From Capsicum annuum (lineage: Eukaryota; Streptophyta; Magnoliopsida; Solanales; Solanaceae), in assembly GCF_002878395.1 (NCBI RefSeq), contig NC_061120.1, forward strand, positions 113,322,907 through 113,386,906: a DNA stretch of 64,000 nt, written 5' to 3'. Every line of letters begins with the position of its first letter. Within the stretch, counting starts at the first letter, position 1. The notes below the pieces were generated by a model. The model was given only the letters and a program-made list of their open reading frames with translations. It was not told the origin of the DNA and searched no databases. Shown piece by piece: positions 38,430 to 50,332 of this stretch. Made by a program: the position numbers and the translations under genes.

Positions 38430-38836
38430 GATCAACTATGATCATTCCCCTGTTGAATTCTCGTCTTCATTATTGGTGCTTTTCCTTTCCCTGACTAGCT
38501 GATCATATTCTACAGTTGTTAGCTTAGTGACTGTATCCATTGGTGTATTTTTTGGCTTGGCTGCATTAAGTTCAGTATCAGATATTAGTTCTAGTGCAAA
38601 CTACCTTTGATGCATCATAATATCCTTTTTTGATCTTGAAAATTCACTACCTAAGAAATACTTGAGTTCACTTGGGTTCTTCATTTTAAAAGCTCTGTGA
38701 AGATCACTCTTTGTATCTTCAATCATGCTTAGTTGATCACCAGTTATCAAAATATCATCTACATACACCAGAACTATAACATTCTTAATTTTAACGACTA
38801 ACATTTGTTTTGTTGAATTTGAGAGTTTTGAATAGC
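38430..38836 (-). pseudogene. Ty1/copia RT fragment inside CACTA
   Basis: On the minus strand the frame 38846-38601 contains IVLVYVDDILITGDQLSMIE, with the catalytic YVDD at 38754-38765, followed by LHRAFKMKNPSELKYFLGSE. After a stop it continues with AKPKNTPMDTVTKLTT, the usual downstream RT region of copia. This is a separate, truncated retroelement lying head to head with the second CACTA gene, whose ATG at 38838 begins right at the fragment's edge. No LTR was identified. Confidence 0.88.
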
Positions 38837-38837
38837 C

Positions 38838-41758
38838 ATGAATCAATTAAAATGTTCGACAAAAAACAAAAAACTTACAAGCACAAGATATGTTTCAGCT
38901 GGATCACTTATAGCATTAAAGAATTCACTACAAGGAACCAAAAAAATTATTCGGAATACATGTTCAAAATATGAAAAGCAACAATATCCATCAGAAGGTT
39001 CTCAAGTGAAAGAACAAGTGCAACAAGTGCCATTTTATTCTACCCCTCGTGTTGTACAGGAACTACTAAAAAAAGTAAAGCAAGTGCCACTAAATTCTTC
39101 CTCTGCTACAGCACAAGAAGTAGAAAAGAAAGTGTAGCAATTGCTTCTTGGTTCTACCTCTACTATAGCACAAGAAGCACAAAAAAATATGCAGAAAATG
39201 GCACTATATTCTACATCTTCTGCAACACAAGCAAATCCACAAAATGGACAGTAGGAGTCACTGTGGTTTTCCTGTTCTGCAAAAGAAACAGTTACAAAAA
39301 ATGGGAAGGTAGTGTTACTGCATTCTACTTCTTCAGAAACAAAAGCAATTCCAAAATATAGGCAGCAAAGGACATTGCATTCTACCTCTTCTACAACACA
39401 TGTAGTACTTGAAGATGGGCAGGAAGTGCCACTGGATACTACCAATCATGACACAAATAAACGTAGATTGATTGTGTTAAATGAGCACAACCAGCCAATT
39501 GGTCCTATTGTAGAAGTTGTACAAGAGTTAAGTAGCTTTCTTGACACACTAGCAAGGAATTCGACCTTTTACCCTCTCACTGTTAAGACTTGGAAGAAAT
39601 TGAACACAAAAAAGGACATGTCGAATTATATCAAGGTTTGAAGTTTCATATTTAATTTTAGTTGAAGATGTTTTATATTTTTATACTAACAAAATTTAAC
39701 TAACTTTTAAGAGAAATATGACATTCCTAATGCCGTATAGAAATGGGTCTTAAGAACAATTTAAGATGCTTGGAGAACATATAAGTATCGATTGAAGAGA
39801 CGATATTATAAACGTTATCCCAATGACGAAGTTCGAAAGCAAAAGGCCTGATTGTGTTTCTGAAGTTGAATATAAGGTTCTCCTTGATTATTGGAACTCC
39901 AAAAAAGTTCAAGTAAGATATATTTTTCAAAACACTTTATTGATATTCAAAAAATTTATATTTTTTGTCAGATTCAGAAAGTTGTTGTCAGAAAATATTT
40001 TAAAATTGAAAAATCATTGTCTTATTTGATGGACGGATCACTATTTTTGTAGCTTAACATACTGATATAGTAGCACCAAGAGTAAACCTTTTCTGTATAC
40101 TGCTATTTTGATTAGTAGCTTAACATTCTGATAGTAGTGTAAAATTTTGCAGAAAACAACCCGTACAAATACTGAGAATCAAAAAAAGTTGAGGTATCCT
40201 CATACCGTTGGCAAAAAAAGTTTTGCATTAATACACGAGGTTTGATGTTTTCTCTATTTTTTAATTAAATATGTAATCGTTTCCTTACTCGAGAAGTTTA
40301 TTAATTATGTCAATTTTAAATGATCAGGAAAAGAAAAAAGAAATTATTGGTTTTGTGTCAAGCAAGGACTTCTTTGTGGCTAAACGATCAAGGAACCTAA
40401 TCGAATCTACAAGGAGTCATAAGACGATATAATTTGCAAAATTGTATGAAATTTCCTGATTTAATGTTTGTTGTCATAATTTATGTGGTTTTAATTTCTG
40501 AGTTAATTATACTTAATTAAATCCTTTCTCTTGGATTTTATTTATACACTGAAATGGAGAAAATTCAATCTAAGGGAAGTGAAGATGGTACTGAGTTAGT
40601 TGATGCCTTTGCATTAGTCATGGGACCTGAGCATCCAGGTTGTGTAAGATTACTTGGACGTGGAATTACCAAGACATCGTTGAAAGATAAAGCAAAAAAT
40701 CCTACATCCTCTATGGATGAGTTGCTGGAACAAAAAATGGAGGAAATAGAAAAGAGGGTGAAACAAAGAATGCTAGACAAATTCAAGGAGCAAAATGGTG
40801 CAATTCAACAACAAATTGCAATTAACATCATCACAAGACTTCAACGCCTTAACCCTAACCTACAACTTGACTCTGACCTACTAGCCTTTTGTGCTCGTTC
40901 GTGTACATCAGGAGAAACTAAAGGTTAGTACTTCTTCATATTCCTTTTATTCTTCTTTTCCTTCTTCATTGTTTTTTCTTCTTTTTCTTCTTCTTTTCTT
41001 AGTTTTTCTCCTGCCGCTTCTTCTTTACAACTCAAAATTTACTTCTGCCATTTGCTTTTTCACTGGCTTCATTCTGTTTGCAATTTTTTCTATCACGTCC
41101 AAGTCATTATACTTGAATTTCTAGTTGAAAACATTCCTAAAGTCTGACATAAACAAAATCTTTGATGTTCTATGGCATCACCCATTTGAGGCTGAAATGA
41201 GCAAAAGACATATGCCACGTGTGCAGCTACCACACAGTGCAAGAATATATGTTTGGCTGATTTTGAGCTTTCCTGACATAAGTTGTATCTGTTAACTAAC
41301 TGGAGAAACATATCCTAAAGAGGTTGTCCTTTGTTAGACATGCATTTTTCAGAGCCAACCAGCTAAAGCGCATCACTTCTTGTGGGAATTTTGACCTTCA
41401 AATTAGCCTTTATGGCCAGGAGTCTGAAGTTCCATTTGAACATCTAGAAATTTATATCCCAGTTTTACTGTGTATTCCTTTGCATTATAGGAACCCAACT
41501 TAATGCATTGGAAGCCTTAGTGTTCATGTGGGAACTCACTATTGTTGTTGTGGTGACTTGGTATTTTCTCCTTATTTTATGAGAAGAGAAAAGAGGGAAA
41601 CCAGTGACCATAAGAACCACTGGTAGTTCTTTGACTTTTGTGAAGAACATGAATATATGAAGATAACTAGAATAATATTGTCAAAGATAATTGACATGAT
41701 TTTTTTTGTAGGTGGAGAAAATGAAGCAGTGAATGATGAGCACATTGAAGATTGGTAA
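38838..41758 (+). pseudogene. CACTA second gene (Transposase_24 / TNPA-like), broken
   Basis: This is a multi-exon gene matching the plant Ptta/En/Spm (Transposase_24) family, thought to bind the subterminal repeats. Proposed exons are 38838-39635, 39712-39912, 40153-40239, 40328-about 40433, 40554-40923 and 41712-41758, mostly with gt-ag borders. Exon 1 has Ser/Thr/Gln-rich repeats (PFYSTPRVVQE, LYSTSSATQ) and then KRRLIVLNEHNQPIGP. Exon 2 gives RTYKYRLKRRYYKRYPNDE and LLDYWNSKKVQ. Exon 3 gives KKLRYPHTVGKKSFA. Exon 5 gives ELVDAFALVMGPEHPG and a coiled coil (EQKMEEIEKRVKQRM). The last codons read EHIEDW. Stops at 39135, 39252 and two in exon 2 (near 39738 and 39762) disable it. The 5' limit of exon 5 has no clear acceptor. 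Confidence 0.82.
41090..41450 (-). pseudogene. LINE RT tail (zf-RVT) fragment in CACTA intron
   Basis: The minus strand reads FLAIKANLKVKIPTRSDAL near 41420, then after a shift an open frame at 41311-41093 with FLQLVNRYNLCQESS followed by KHIFLHCVVAAHVA. The C-x2-C ... H-x3-H/C spacing and wording match the zinc-binding reverse-transcriptase tail of plant LINEs. It lies in the last intron (40924-41711) of the second CACTA gene. It is truncated at both ends; no A tail was found. Confidence 0.75.
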
Positions 41759-42009
41759 GAAGATATTAGATGGTTTTTGTTAGCTTGTTTTACGATAATT
41801 TTTATATCGACAACAACATAACAAAACTTCATCGATTTTTTACTCTTTTGGATATTAATCATTGTGGTTGGCTTATTATTTTGGATACAATTTTAAAGAT
41901 GAACATTGATAAATGTTTTGTGATTCTTATTATAGATTTTATATTGTGTTTGGGTATATTAGTATTTTTTAGTACTAATATATCATTGCAAGGCTACATA
42001 TTTTTGTAG
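41759..42009 (+). other. CACTA 3' untranslated region
   Basis: T-rich sequence after the stop of the second gene. The open frame across it shows no protein features. Confidence 0.45.
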
Positions 42010-42560
42010 CAAATTTAGCTGTTGTAATAGCTACTTGAGCTGTTGCTATAGAAAGTTTTGCAAGAATTAACTCATTTGAACCGTTACATTAACTCCAAAA
42101 CTATTGTAATAGACTACAGTTAATAATACACTTGAATAACTGTTGCAATAGATCAAATAGTTGTTGCATAAAACTCTATGACAATAACTTGTAAACCGTT
42201 GTGTTAGATCATTTAAACCGTCGCGACACAGTTTATATGTGACACAAAAACCAGAGCATTAATAAAAAAATTTTTGGAACAAATGGGTAATACAATTATT
42301 TAACTATTACAATAGATATAACAACTGTCGCATAAAATCATTTGGCAACAGTTTATTTCGTTGCAATTGATATAAATAAGTGTTGCAGTAGGGATCATTA
42401 TAACCGTTACCATAGCCTATTTATTGCAACGGTTATCAAAACCGTTACTAGAACCATAGCAGTAGAGGTATCGCCACATAATCTAGTGAAACGATTCTAG
42501 AACCATCGCAAAAAATCTATAGCTATGGTTTACTTGGCTATTACAACGCTCTTACAAGTG
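42010..42560 (+). repeat. CACTA right subterminal repeat region
   Basis: At least ten variants of a unit close to aaccgttgcaatag occur in both orientations, for example near 42074, 42137, 42190, 42216, 42395 and 42435. Dense subterminal repeats of 10-14 bases are typical of CACTA ends. Confidence 0.85.
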
Positions 42561-42588
42561 TTGCCGTAGGCCCAATTTCTAGTAGTGA
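42561..42588 (-). repeat. CACTA right terminal inverted repeat
   Basis: Read on the minus strand it begins cactactagaaattgggcc. It pairs with 30672-30699 and is followed by the aga duplication at 42589-42591. Confidence 0.9.
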
Positions 42589-42591
42589 GAG

Positions 42592-45226
42592 ATAAAATAG
42601 AACCAATTGGGTTGGATAGGATAGTCAATTATGGATGATAAGTTAAGATTGTTTAAGAAAGATGAGTGGAGATCTAATATGGTGGTTTATAGATGTTTCA
42701 GTTATTAAAAATAGGTCACTTTTGAAATGGCATATCTTCACTTATGAAGTGTGACTCTTAATTTTGTAAAATGAAAATGACTACTTTTGCAGAGGAGAAA
42801 AGTACACAATGCCTATTTAGACATTATTTTATGATTATTATTAGAGCTTCCTATATAGGTACTAACTTGATAGATAGGACCAGGTCCCTCTCCTTTGGGT
42901 GAATTTTCAAATTTGTGCTTGCCACATTTGTCAACTTCCAAAGCTGTTCCCTTGGGTGTATAACTACAAAGGTATAATATTGAGTTAGACCGACATGCAC
43001 CTATTTTACTAAGGATACTTGCCTCCTAAACATATCTAATTTTTTGGAATAACACTGAGTCATATATTATTAAATCTGTTGAAGCTTCTTCTTCTGAGGT
43101 GGATTTCCAAGAAACTAGGTCCCTTAAATCATATATTTCAAAATGAGATAACTCTATCTGGAAGTGTCTTAAGAGAGAAAACATAGTCAGAAATTTCATC
43201 GTTGAGCTTTGAACCCTTTCAATCAATGAGCTATTCTTGACCGTAATCACCTCCCATGCCTGGAATTATGATTACTAGTTAGATTTGGGAACCCATTAAA
43301 GTTTGAGTTCCCATTTGGAGAGTAATGGTGTGATATAATTCTTCTTAGCCTATCTTAGAAGTGATAGCTTCCTCTTGAGCTTTTTCAGAGACTTGAAGCC
43401 CTTAGGATGTGCATTCTCTTGCTGAATGTATTTAGTATTCCTCAATTTATCCTTAGGTCTATGCTAATATTTTCCTTTTAAATGTCCATCTCTTCCATAG
43501 TTGGTGCATAAAAGTTTATGCTCTTTGCCTCTATCATCAAGAGCAGCCTTTACTTAAGACTCAACAGATTGTAATTCTCCTTGATACCCCAAATCTCTAC
43601 CATCATTAACTCCTTGATTAGTCAATTTAGAAAATATCAGTAAGGAAGTAATCCATTTAAGAGACTTTTTCAACTCTTCTCTCAAATAGACCAGGTCCCT
43701 TTCTAACTCTTCATTTGTGGAAGTGCCGACATAAGGTGTTTTTGTGAAGCCTTTAATTTCTCTTCAATATCAATCTGAAGATATGAGGATTCCTTCTTTT
43801 ATTTACCATCTACATCATTTAGCTTCTTCAGTTGACTTATACAATTTAGATTTTTAATGTTAAATTTGGTGACCATTTCTTCAGTTTCAGATATCTGAAG
43901 AGTTGAGGCAATGAATTCATGTTCTTGATTTTCTACTTTCTCCTCAAAAGCGTTTTTCTCAGTAAAAAGTTCATAAACAATGTCAATCAAGACACTAGCA
44001 AGACATTTTATCTTTCGAGTAGTGTAATTATCTAGATTCTCCTTAATAACAGAAATAATTACCTCTTTTTCTTTTTCATCTTCTGTGTTTACCATGAATG
44101 CAAATAAGAAATCATAGATAACTAGATTGTCTTCCACTTCTAGCATAGAAACATCTCCAATCTTCTCATCTTCACCTAAATAACTAGAAGAGTCTCCCCA
44201 TCTTCCAGAGCTTGCTTTACATCATACTCAACTGATTCCTTCCTTCTAGAATTTTTAGGGACCTAGTCCCTATTCTTTCCCTTGTCACCTCCAGTCTTGA
44301 GTTACTCCTGATAATGAAATTTGTGTATTGGACTGTCTTTGATAAAATGCTCAGGTCTCCTACATTTGTGACACACCTCAACATTGTTTCCCTTTTACTA
44401 CTGCTACTTTTTCTTCGGAACTGACCACTTTTCTTTATGGCTCTAAAATCCTATTTCCCAAATAGGCAACATCTATATCATCTTCACTTGAATCATGTTT
44501 TAAAGCCTTCAATGCTAGAGATTTTTCTCTTTTAACTTTATTCTTCTCTAGCTCTTGTAGCTTCATGAGCTCATGAGTTTTTAGATTACCAATCAGTTGA
44601 CCCATGATGAGGGTCTTTCTAATTCTTACCTCAATTATAGTATCCACTTTTATTTCCCAGGACTTAGATAGGACATTAAGAATTTTTCTCACTTGCTTGT
44701 ACACTAGAATCACTTCTCCTAATTGCTGAAGCTCATTAGTGATAGAAGTGATTCTTGTGTGTATTATTGGATGGTTTCTCCTTCTTTCATGGTGAAGGTT
44801 TCATATAGAGTAGTATGCATGTCTATTTTATAATACTTCACATCATTAGTACCTTTATGAGCAGTCCTTAAGAAACCTCAGATTATTTTTGCATTTTAAC
44901 AGGAAGAAATCCTGATATACTAATCAAGCCCTATACCACAAACCAATAGTTTCTCAGCCTTATAGTTCTTTTTAATTTTCTTTCTATCTTCATTCTAGTT
45001 ATTTCTCATTCTTTGACTTTTTTAATAGGAACATAAGGTCCATCAAGGATTATGTCCATCAGTTCACTATCTTCAAACATAATGAAGTAAAATATCCTAG
45101 TTTTCTACCACCTATAATACTGCCCATTGAATCTTGGTGGTCTACTAGTAGATTGACCTTCTTCTAGATTAGGTGGAGCAACCATCCTAGTCAAGACACT
45201 ATAGGTATGAACCTTTTAGAGTGACT
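42592..45226 (-). pseudogene. Copia-type gag of the copia-like element, broken
   Basis: Minus strand order from the 5' LTR: worn leader-side gag (about 45080-44720), an open frame at 44713-44435 (LSKSWEIKVDTI, MGQLIGNLKTHELMKLQELE, SSEDDIDVAYL), a CCHC knuckle at about 44380-44340 (CHKCRRPEHFIKDS, last Cys changed to Ser), an acidic coiled-coil-like frame at 44146-43799, and a second knuckle at about 43510-43470 (CTNYGRDGHLKGKY, two Cys changed). A WVPKS phrase near 43290 is what usually precedes pol in Solanaceae copia elements. Gag coats the RNA in particles. No pre-integrase or integrase motif follows before the CACTA insertion, and none is found beyond it. Confidence 0.78.
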
Positions 45227-45240
45227 TGACTATGATACCA
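45227..45240 (-). other. Primer-binding site of the copia-like element
   Basis: The plus strand tgactatgatacca is the complement of tggtatcatagtca, a copia tRNA-Met PBS. It lies two bases from the LTR. Confidence 0.85.
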
Positions 45241-45242
45241 AT

Positions 45243-45984
45243 TGTTGAAACCTCAAGGGTTGCACCATAAAGTGAGGGACCAGGTCCCTCAAAGTTAATC
45301 ACATCCAAAATATAGTAAATTAACCAGGAATCAAAAGACAGTATAGGACGAGTAAAAACTCAAGATTTTAACGTGGAAACCTCCCTTCTTAAAGTAAGGG
45401 AAAAACATGGTTGCTCTCATAATCTCCCCAAAATCTACTATAATCAAGCTCTTATTATAGTCTTTAGTGAACCTAACTCTAGGTTCCTCTCGCTTGTAAT
45501 AACTCTATTATAAGTTTATCTTTACAACTCTGCCTAGGACCCTCTACACTGATTAACTCTAATCAGTATCAAACTTATGCAACTCTACCTAAGAACTCTA
45601 TACTCAAAGTGAAAATTTCATTACTTTTATAACACGAGTTATTCATTTACAAATCAGAACTCACTCAAGAACAATTTCTATTTAAGCACACATAAACAAC
45701 TAAGATCTTGAGCAGTGTTGAAATTGGGTTATTGCTACCTCTCTTTACTATTTGTGTTTGCCCAAAACCATTTGATGAAGAAACATATTTTTTTATATAT
45801 GTATGATGATTAAGGCTGAGATATTATCGGAATAGGTGTCTTATTCAGTACAAGCAGCAGTTGCAAGTTTATTACATAAGAGAATAAAACCATGCAGATA
45901 TACGTTCAAGCTGGACTATACCATAAATATCTCCGGACCTGGTCCCTTGTAGTTATCTACTTATCATAAAAAATACATATAATA
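45243..45984 (-). repeat. 5' LTR of the copia-like element
   Basis: 742 bp, starts tgttgaaacctcaaggg, pairs with 27203-27926. The next five bases ggaac (45985-45989) are the right target copy. Confidence 0.82.
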
Positions 45985-45989
45985 GGAAC

Positions 45990-47258
45990 CAACTTTTTGC
46001 CAAAATGACCTTGGATTAAACTTTTAACTGCCCCATTTAGTCCAGAATGTCAAATTTTGTATGGTAGCATAGTCCATTTGTGTATATGGGATTTCAAATA
46101 AATTCCAAAGGGTTGACAGAGACTTGGAAAATTCCAAGTCTCAACTTTATTTGGTGCACTCACTAATAGCGAGCCAGGGGTTTTGGTCTCGATACCCTTG
46201 GCAGGCATCTAGTGCTATGATAGTGGTGCGATATCGCTAACGGGACGCACCAAACAACCTCAAGTTGTGGCGATACTGAGTGTCGGGTCGCAATTGAGAT
46301 ACCCAAAAAATAGGGAAAGGCATAAAATCCCCATTATCTTATAGTTTTACCTCATTCCTTCATCTATTATCTAGAGACTTAAACCCTAAATATTGAGAAG
46401 ACTCAGGGTTAGAGCTTGTGGGTGATTTGATAGCTTGGGTAATGATATTACACAATTTTCCTTAGGATTTGAGGTATGATTTTGCTAATTTCATGGTTTA
46501 TTTTCCTCTTTTTTTTCCCAAAAATACCTAAACCTTGGTGGCCTAATTTTAGAACAAATATAGCTCAAATTTCACCCACTTCTTAGTGTAATTACTCCTT
46601 GAGTATGAGAGACTGTTGGGTTGGCTTTGGAAAGACAATTTCTATAAACGTGATCCATATGGAATCTTTGAGTACTTTTGGACCCGATGCACAATGTTGA
46701 ATTATGGATATCATTATTCAAGAATTGATTAGTAGATTGTGATGTTGATAGCTTGGCATCTTGTGAAAGCTTCTCAAATGAGAAAGTCGGTGATTTAGTG
46801 GATTCTTTGTGTTTTCTTTGGTGTCTAGGTAGGCTAGATTTTCTCCCTTCATAGATTGAGCTATGACATATTATGTGTATGAAATTATGTTATATTTGGG
46901 ATAGGTTTTAGGTGTTAATGATCAAATTTACAATATTTTGGTTTGTTGGACCTTCTAGGCCATTCAAAAACCATAATTTAGATGTTTTGGCTTAGTTGCT
47001 TAGATCATGAGTAGAATTTGTATCACATGGCTAATTAAGTCTTGATTGACATCTAAAATTGGATTAATAATTCTTAGCATAGTCCAAGGTAAAAATGTCC
47101 TAATAGTTGATTTTGGGGCCCACCTTAGACCAAGATTTGTGTTATCTATAGAAACTCTTTTTATACACTTATTGTACATCTTGAAATTGCTTATTCAGTT
47201 AATATTGAGAATTTTTGGCACTTTATAGTGATAATGGGTAGAATATTGAGAGTTAAGG
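45990..47258 (+). repeat. Element V 5' LTR, part 2
   Basis: It resumes after the copia-like element. It includes the phrases gatacccttggcaggc, tgcgatatcgctaacggga and gggtcgcaattgagataccc, which I associate with the middle of Solanaceae LTRs of the tgtgatgaccc type. It ends ttaagg before the solo LTR. The short open frame at 47046-47228 is not a gene. Confidence 0.7.
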
Positions 47259-49306
47259 TGTCACAACCCGAGACTACTCCCTAGTCGTGACACGGTGCTT
47301 AAGGCCACTAGTGAACCCAAGCTAACGTATGATCTAGCATAAGATGTAAATACTGAAACAAAATAGCAAAATATTATTTAAAAGTCATTCAAGAAAATAC
47401 AAGAGTAATCAAATCAATAACAAAAGGAGTATGAAACAAATCTATGAAAACCTAACTAACTGTCGTACTGTTTGAAAGTCTCTAAAGAAGATGAGTTGCT
47501 GGAATAGGTCCCCAACTAACTCTGGGTACTAAAATAACCAAAATGAAAGTCAATAGAATTCATATATAATAATGTAACTAGTCTTTCACTGATGAGGACT
47601 CACTAATACTGCAGCTGATTGGTTTGAAAGCAGACTACGTATGATCTGGAAAAGAGGATCCAAACCTATGTTGTGAAATCAATATAGCACCAAAGAGGGT
47701 ATGTAGCTAGTACTTTGAATGTAATAGTATGCGAGATATAGGCTAGCTGATATACATCAAGGTACTTAACATGAATGCATGAACATGTAATATGAATACA
47801 AGACCATGTTTAAATATATACTATAAAGATCCGAATAACTGAATAATTGATATATGGACACTTGGTCATGAAAGCCAAAACTAGTATAATCTAAATACTA
47901 AGACAAAATTGTGGGAGCTAACATTTAACCAATATGCCCTAATCTAATCTAATTGGTGTCCAACCTGCAACCCTAGTTAGAAGGAGTTCAATACCTTGCC
48001 ACCGGTGCTGACACTAGATGTGTGGATCCACTAAACTAATATCTTGAAGGACTAAGGTGTCACTTTAAACTGGTAAGTGACCCTAAGAAAGTGTTAACCT
48101 TATACTAGCAGGAAGACCTCTCAGAATCTACGCTGGCTACATAGTTTTAGAACGTAGGGACTGCTTCTAAAGGTCTCACCCTAAGCTGGCAAGTAAGACT
48201 TCATCTCTAGGTTCACTCGGTGCTAAGTTCTACTCCCAATTAAAATGACACTGATACTGATGAAATTTTAATATGATTCAGAATGATAAATGCTCAACAT
48301 GATTATTATCTGAGTATAATAACACAAATATGATATGAATGACTTGTAACCTAATATTTTTAACATGTATGACTATCTAGGTATTAGGTGGTCATAACTC
48401 GACAACACTGAAAATACAATAAATACAAAATCATTAAATTCTAACATAATGGGGAATTTTCATGAATTGAACTCAAGAATGCTATAATCTTATAAGTTAA
48501 GGTAAAATATGGTTGGGATACTGTAGCATGCTTAACCTTATGGAGAAATACATATTCATTGTAGAATTAAAGAGTTAAATTAAAGAATTGAGAAATTCAT
48601 GCTTTTCATGGAACCCTAAATCAAAATAGAATTATAATTGAGAATTTTCTTGGGACTCAGTGGGTGAAAGAAATTCATTGATGAATATCCCACATACCTG
48701 AATATCTTGACTTCTTGAAGGAAACATTGATTTGGGACCTTGGGAGGTGAATTTGTAGACGAAACCCTAGCCTATTTTTGTTCTTAGTAGTGGGAGAGAA
48801 GCAATTATCATTAATTGACTAAGAAAAAGTGAAATTAATGTCTCTTTCATGTTATAAGTCATGGGTAGGGAGTTTATAGAGGAGAAAAGAGCAAAAAGGC
48901 ATTCACCTTTTGGTGTATAAAACAAAGCCTGCATGATTTTTACACCTAGGCATGGCACACTACTTAACACAGAGACTATCCTCTATGTGATGACGATATC
49001 GTGGAGATTATTATCTGTGACACAACGATATTGTAGAGGCACATTGCCTTAGATTTGAAAATGACCCCAAACCTAATTTGAAAACTTTTGAAACTCTTTT
49101 GAGACACCCTACTAACATACCTTAACACAATTTAAGTGAAAATTGATACTTTGAACATAAAAAGGCCAAAAATAAGATGATCAAAATTTTGAGGTGTCAA
49201 AGTGAATGGTCATGAAACTTATCTATGGTTTGAAATAATCACTTTAGGGCCTTTAAACATATGTAGAATAGTTGGAAATTTATCAAGGAGCTTGTGGGGT
49301 ATTACA
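47259..49306 (-). mobile_element. Solo LTR, same family as element III
   Basis: Edges tgtcacaacccgagactact and ggggtattaca delimit 2048 bp. Flanks are taagg (47254-47258) and tgagg (49307-49311), a 5-bp duplication with one change. The sequence runs parallel to the element III LTRs (ataccttgcc, ggactaaggtgtca, tacctgaat near 48700). No internal region is present, so it arose by LTR-LTR recombination (inference). Strand is given by comparison with element III. Confidence 0.87.
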
Positions 49307-49311
49307 TGAGG

Positions 49312-50243
49312 CTTATTGAGTATACTGATGATTACATCATCGATTATGCTAGTGATTATAATATTGATTTAGTTAGTGATTATGCTATTTCTTATGATAT
49401 TGAGTATACTTACCGATTCAAGTTCGGACATTTATTAAAATATGATGATACATGATTATCGGGTTAAGTCTGGATATTGATGATGGCATTGATGATATTA
49501 TTAGTGGTTTAATTTTGTCTATGGAGTATGTTATTGATTATACATAATAACTGGTTCAAGTTTGAATAGGGAGTATGATATTGATGAGATATATACTGGT
49601 TTAATTTTGAAAATGAAAATTGTTGTGATTTGGCATAATATGGACAGATTCTGGTTATAAATTAAAAGTTGGTAAGTGATGGTGATTTGGGCTATACTAT
49701 ATTTGTGTGTACTTTCCAGGTTTATGCGAGATTGCATTAGGTAATTTTTTGGACTTATCGACTTATGGGGGCTAATTTTGTACCTATAATAGCATTTGTT
49801 TGATCCTTTATGTTATGTTATTATTCTAGTTTATTACTCATTTATGTACAATGATGTTGGAGTTGATTCAGATTTGTCTCTACCTTGACATAGTTATGTT
49901 ATCTTGCATTTTATGGTATTTATATCATGATTAAGCTTTGTCGACCGATGATGCCTACGAGTACCCATGGTTTTGGTACTCATACTACATTTTTATATCT
50001 TTTTGGTGCATACCAAGTACTAGTTGTTGCCATTGATTTAAGGGTGTGAGCTCTTTAAGTTGGAGTTGCCCCATTTCCTTCTATCTATCTATGTCTGGTC
50101 TTTAGTTTTGAGATAAGATTGTATTGTCTATTTATGACTTGGGTTGTATTTAGAGTAGCTCTTGGACTGGTTTTACCAGGCAGGGGATGGTTTTCTATGT
50201 TATAGTTACCCTTTGACTATCTCTATTTCTTTGCTTATTTATA
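49312..50243 (+). repeat. Element V 5' LTR, part 3
   Basis: Continues the LTR: cgaccgatgatgcctacgag at about 49941-49960 and tggtactcatactac match the usual end section of such LTRs. It contains AT-rich gat-repeats at 49320-49620 (alternating gattatg and gatattga). It ends next to the PBS-like taagtatcagagccc. Confidence 0.72.
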
Positions 50244-50257
50244 AGTATCAGAGCCCA
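50244..50257 (+). other. PBS-like motif at the left virus junction
   Basis: agtatcagagccca, a tRNA-Met-type primer-binding motif at the end of the element V LTR and at the first base of viral sequence. A second such motif lies at the right junction (58889-58899). Confidence 0.65.
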
Positions 50258-50332
50258 GTAATTTAAAAAGTAAAGCAGTGCGATATATGTTAGATATATG
50301 TGAGATATATGTTAGTTATAGAGAATTTATAC

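Larger units (their letters stand above)
30672..42588 (+). mobile_element. CACTA (En/Spm-type) DNA transposon, 11.9 kb
   Basis: The termini are cactaccagaaattaggcc at 30672 and the matching inverted end ending tagtagtg at 42588; 25 of the first 28 bases pair. Target duplication is aga. Subterminal regions are packed with short related repeats. Two plus-strand genes are present: a transposase (34141-37637) and a second gene of the Transposase_24 type (38838-41758), the classic two-protein layout. Family knowledge: the transposase cuts at the termini while the second protein binds the subterminal repeats. Both genes carry stops, so this copy is not autonomous today. Smaller copia, LINE and SINE fragments lie in its non-coding parts. 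It sits in the interior of the copia-like element. Confidence 0.92.
27203..45984 (-). mobile_element. Copia-like element with gag but no visible pol
   Basis: The LTRs are 27203-27926 and 45243-45984, alike along their length (tgttgaaacc, gggttgcacca, gtaatttaactct-type blocks, and agggaccaggtccct in both). The PBS at 45227-45240 sets the minus strand. Flanks are ggcac and ggaac, a 5-bp target duplication with one change. The interior carries a copia-type gag near the 5' LTR and a second, unknown coding region near the 3' LTR. No integrase or RT motif is found on either side of the CACTA insertion, so the copy appears non-autonomous. A 15-base palindrome recurs in LTRs and interior. Confidence 0.8.

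Noticed and set aside
39035..39445. 136-codon minus-strand frame rich in Cys and Ser
   Set aside because: Antisense shadow of the Ser/Thr-rich repeats in the second CACTA gene, whose plus frame has family motifs.
49320..49620. gat-rich stretch as a satellite
   Set aside because: The units are irregular and the stretch is continuous with the LTR of element V.
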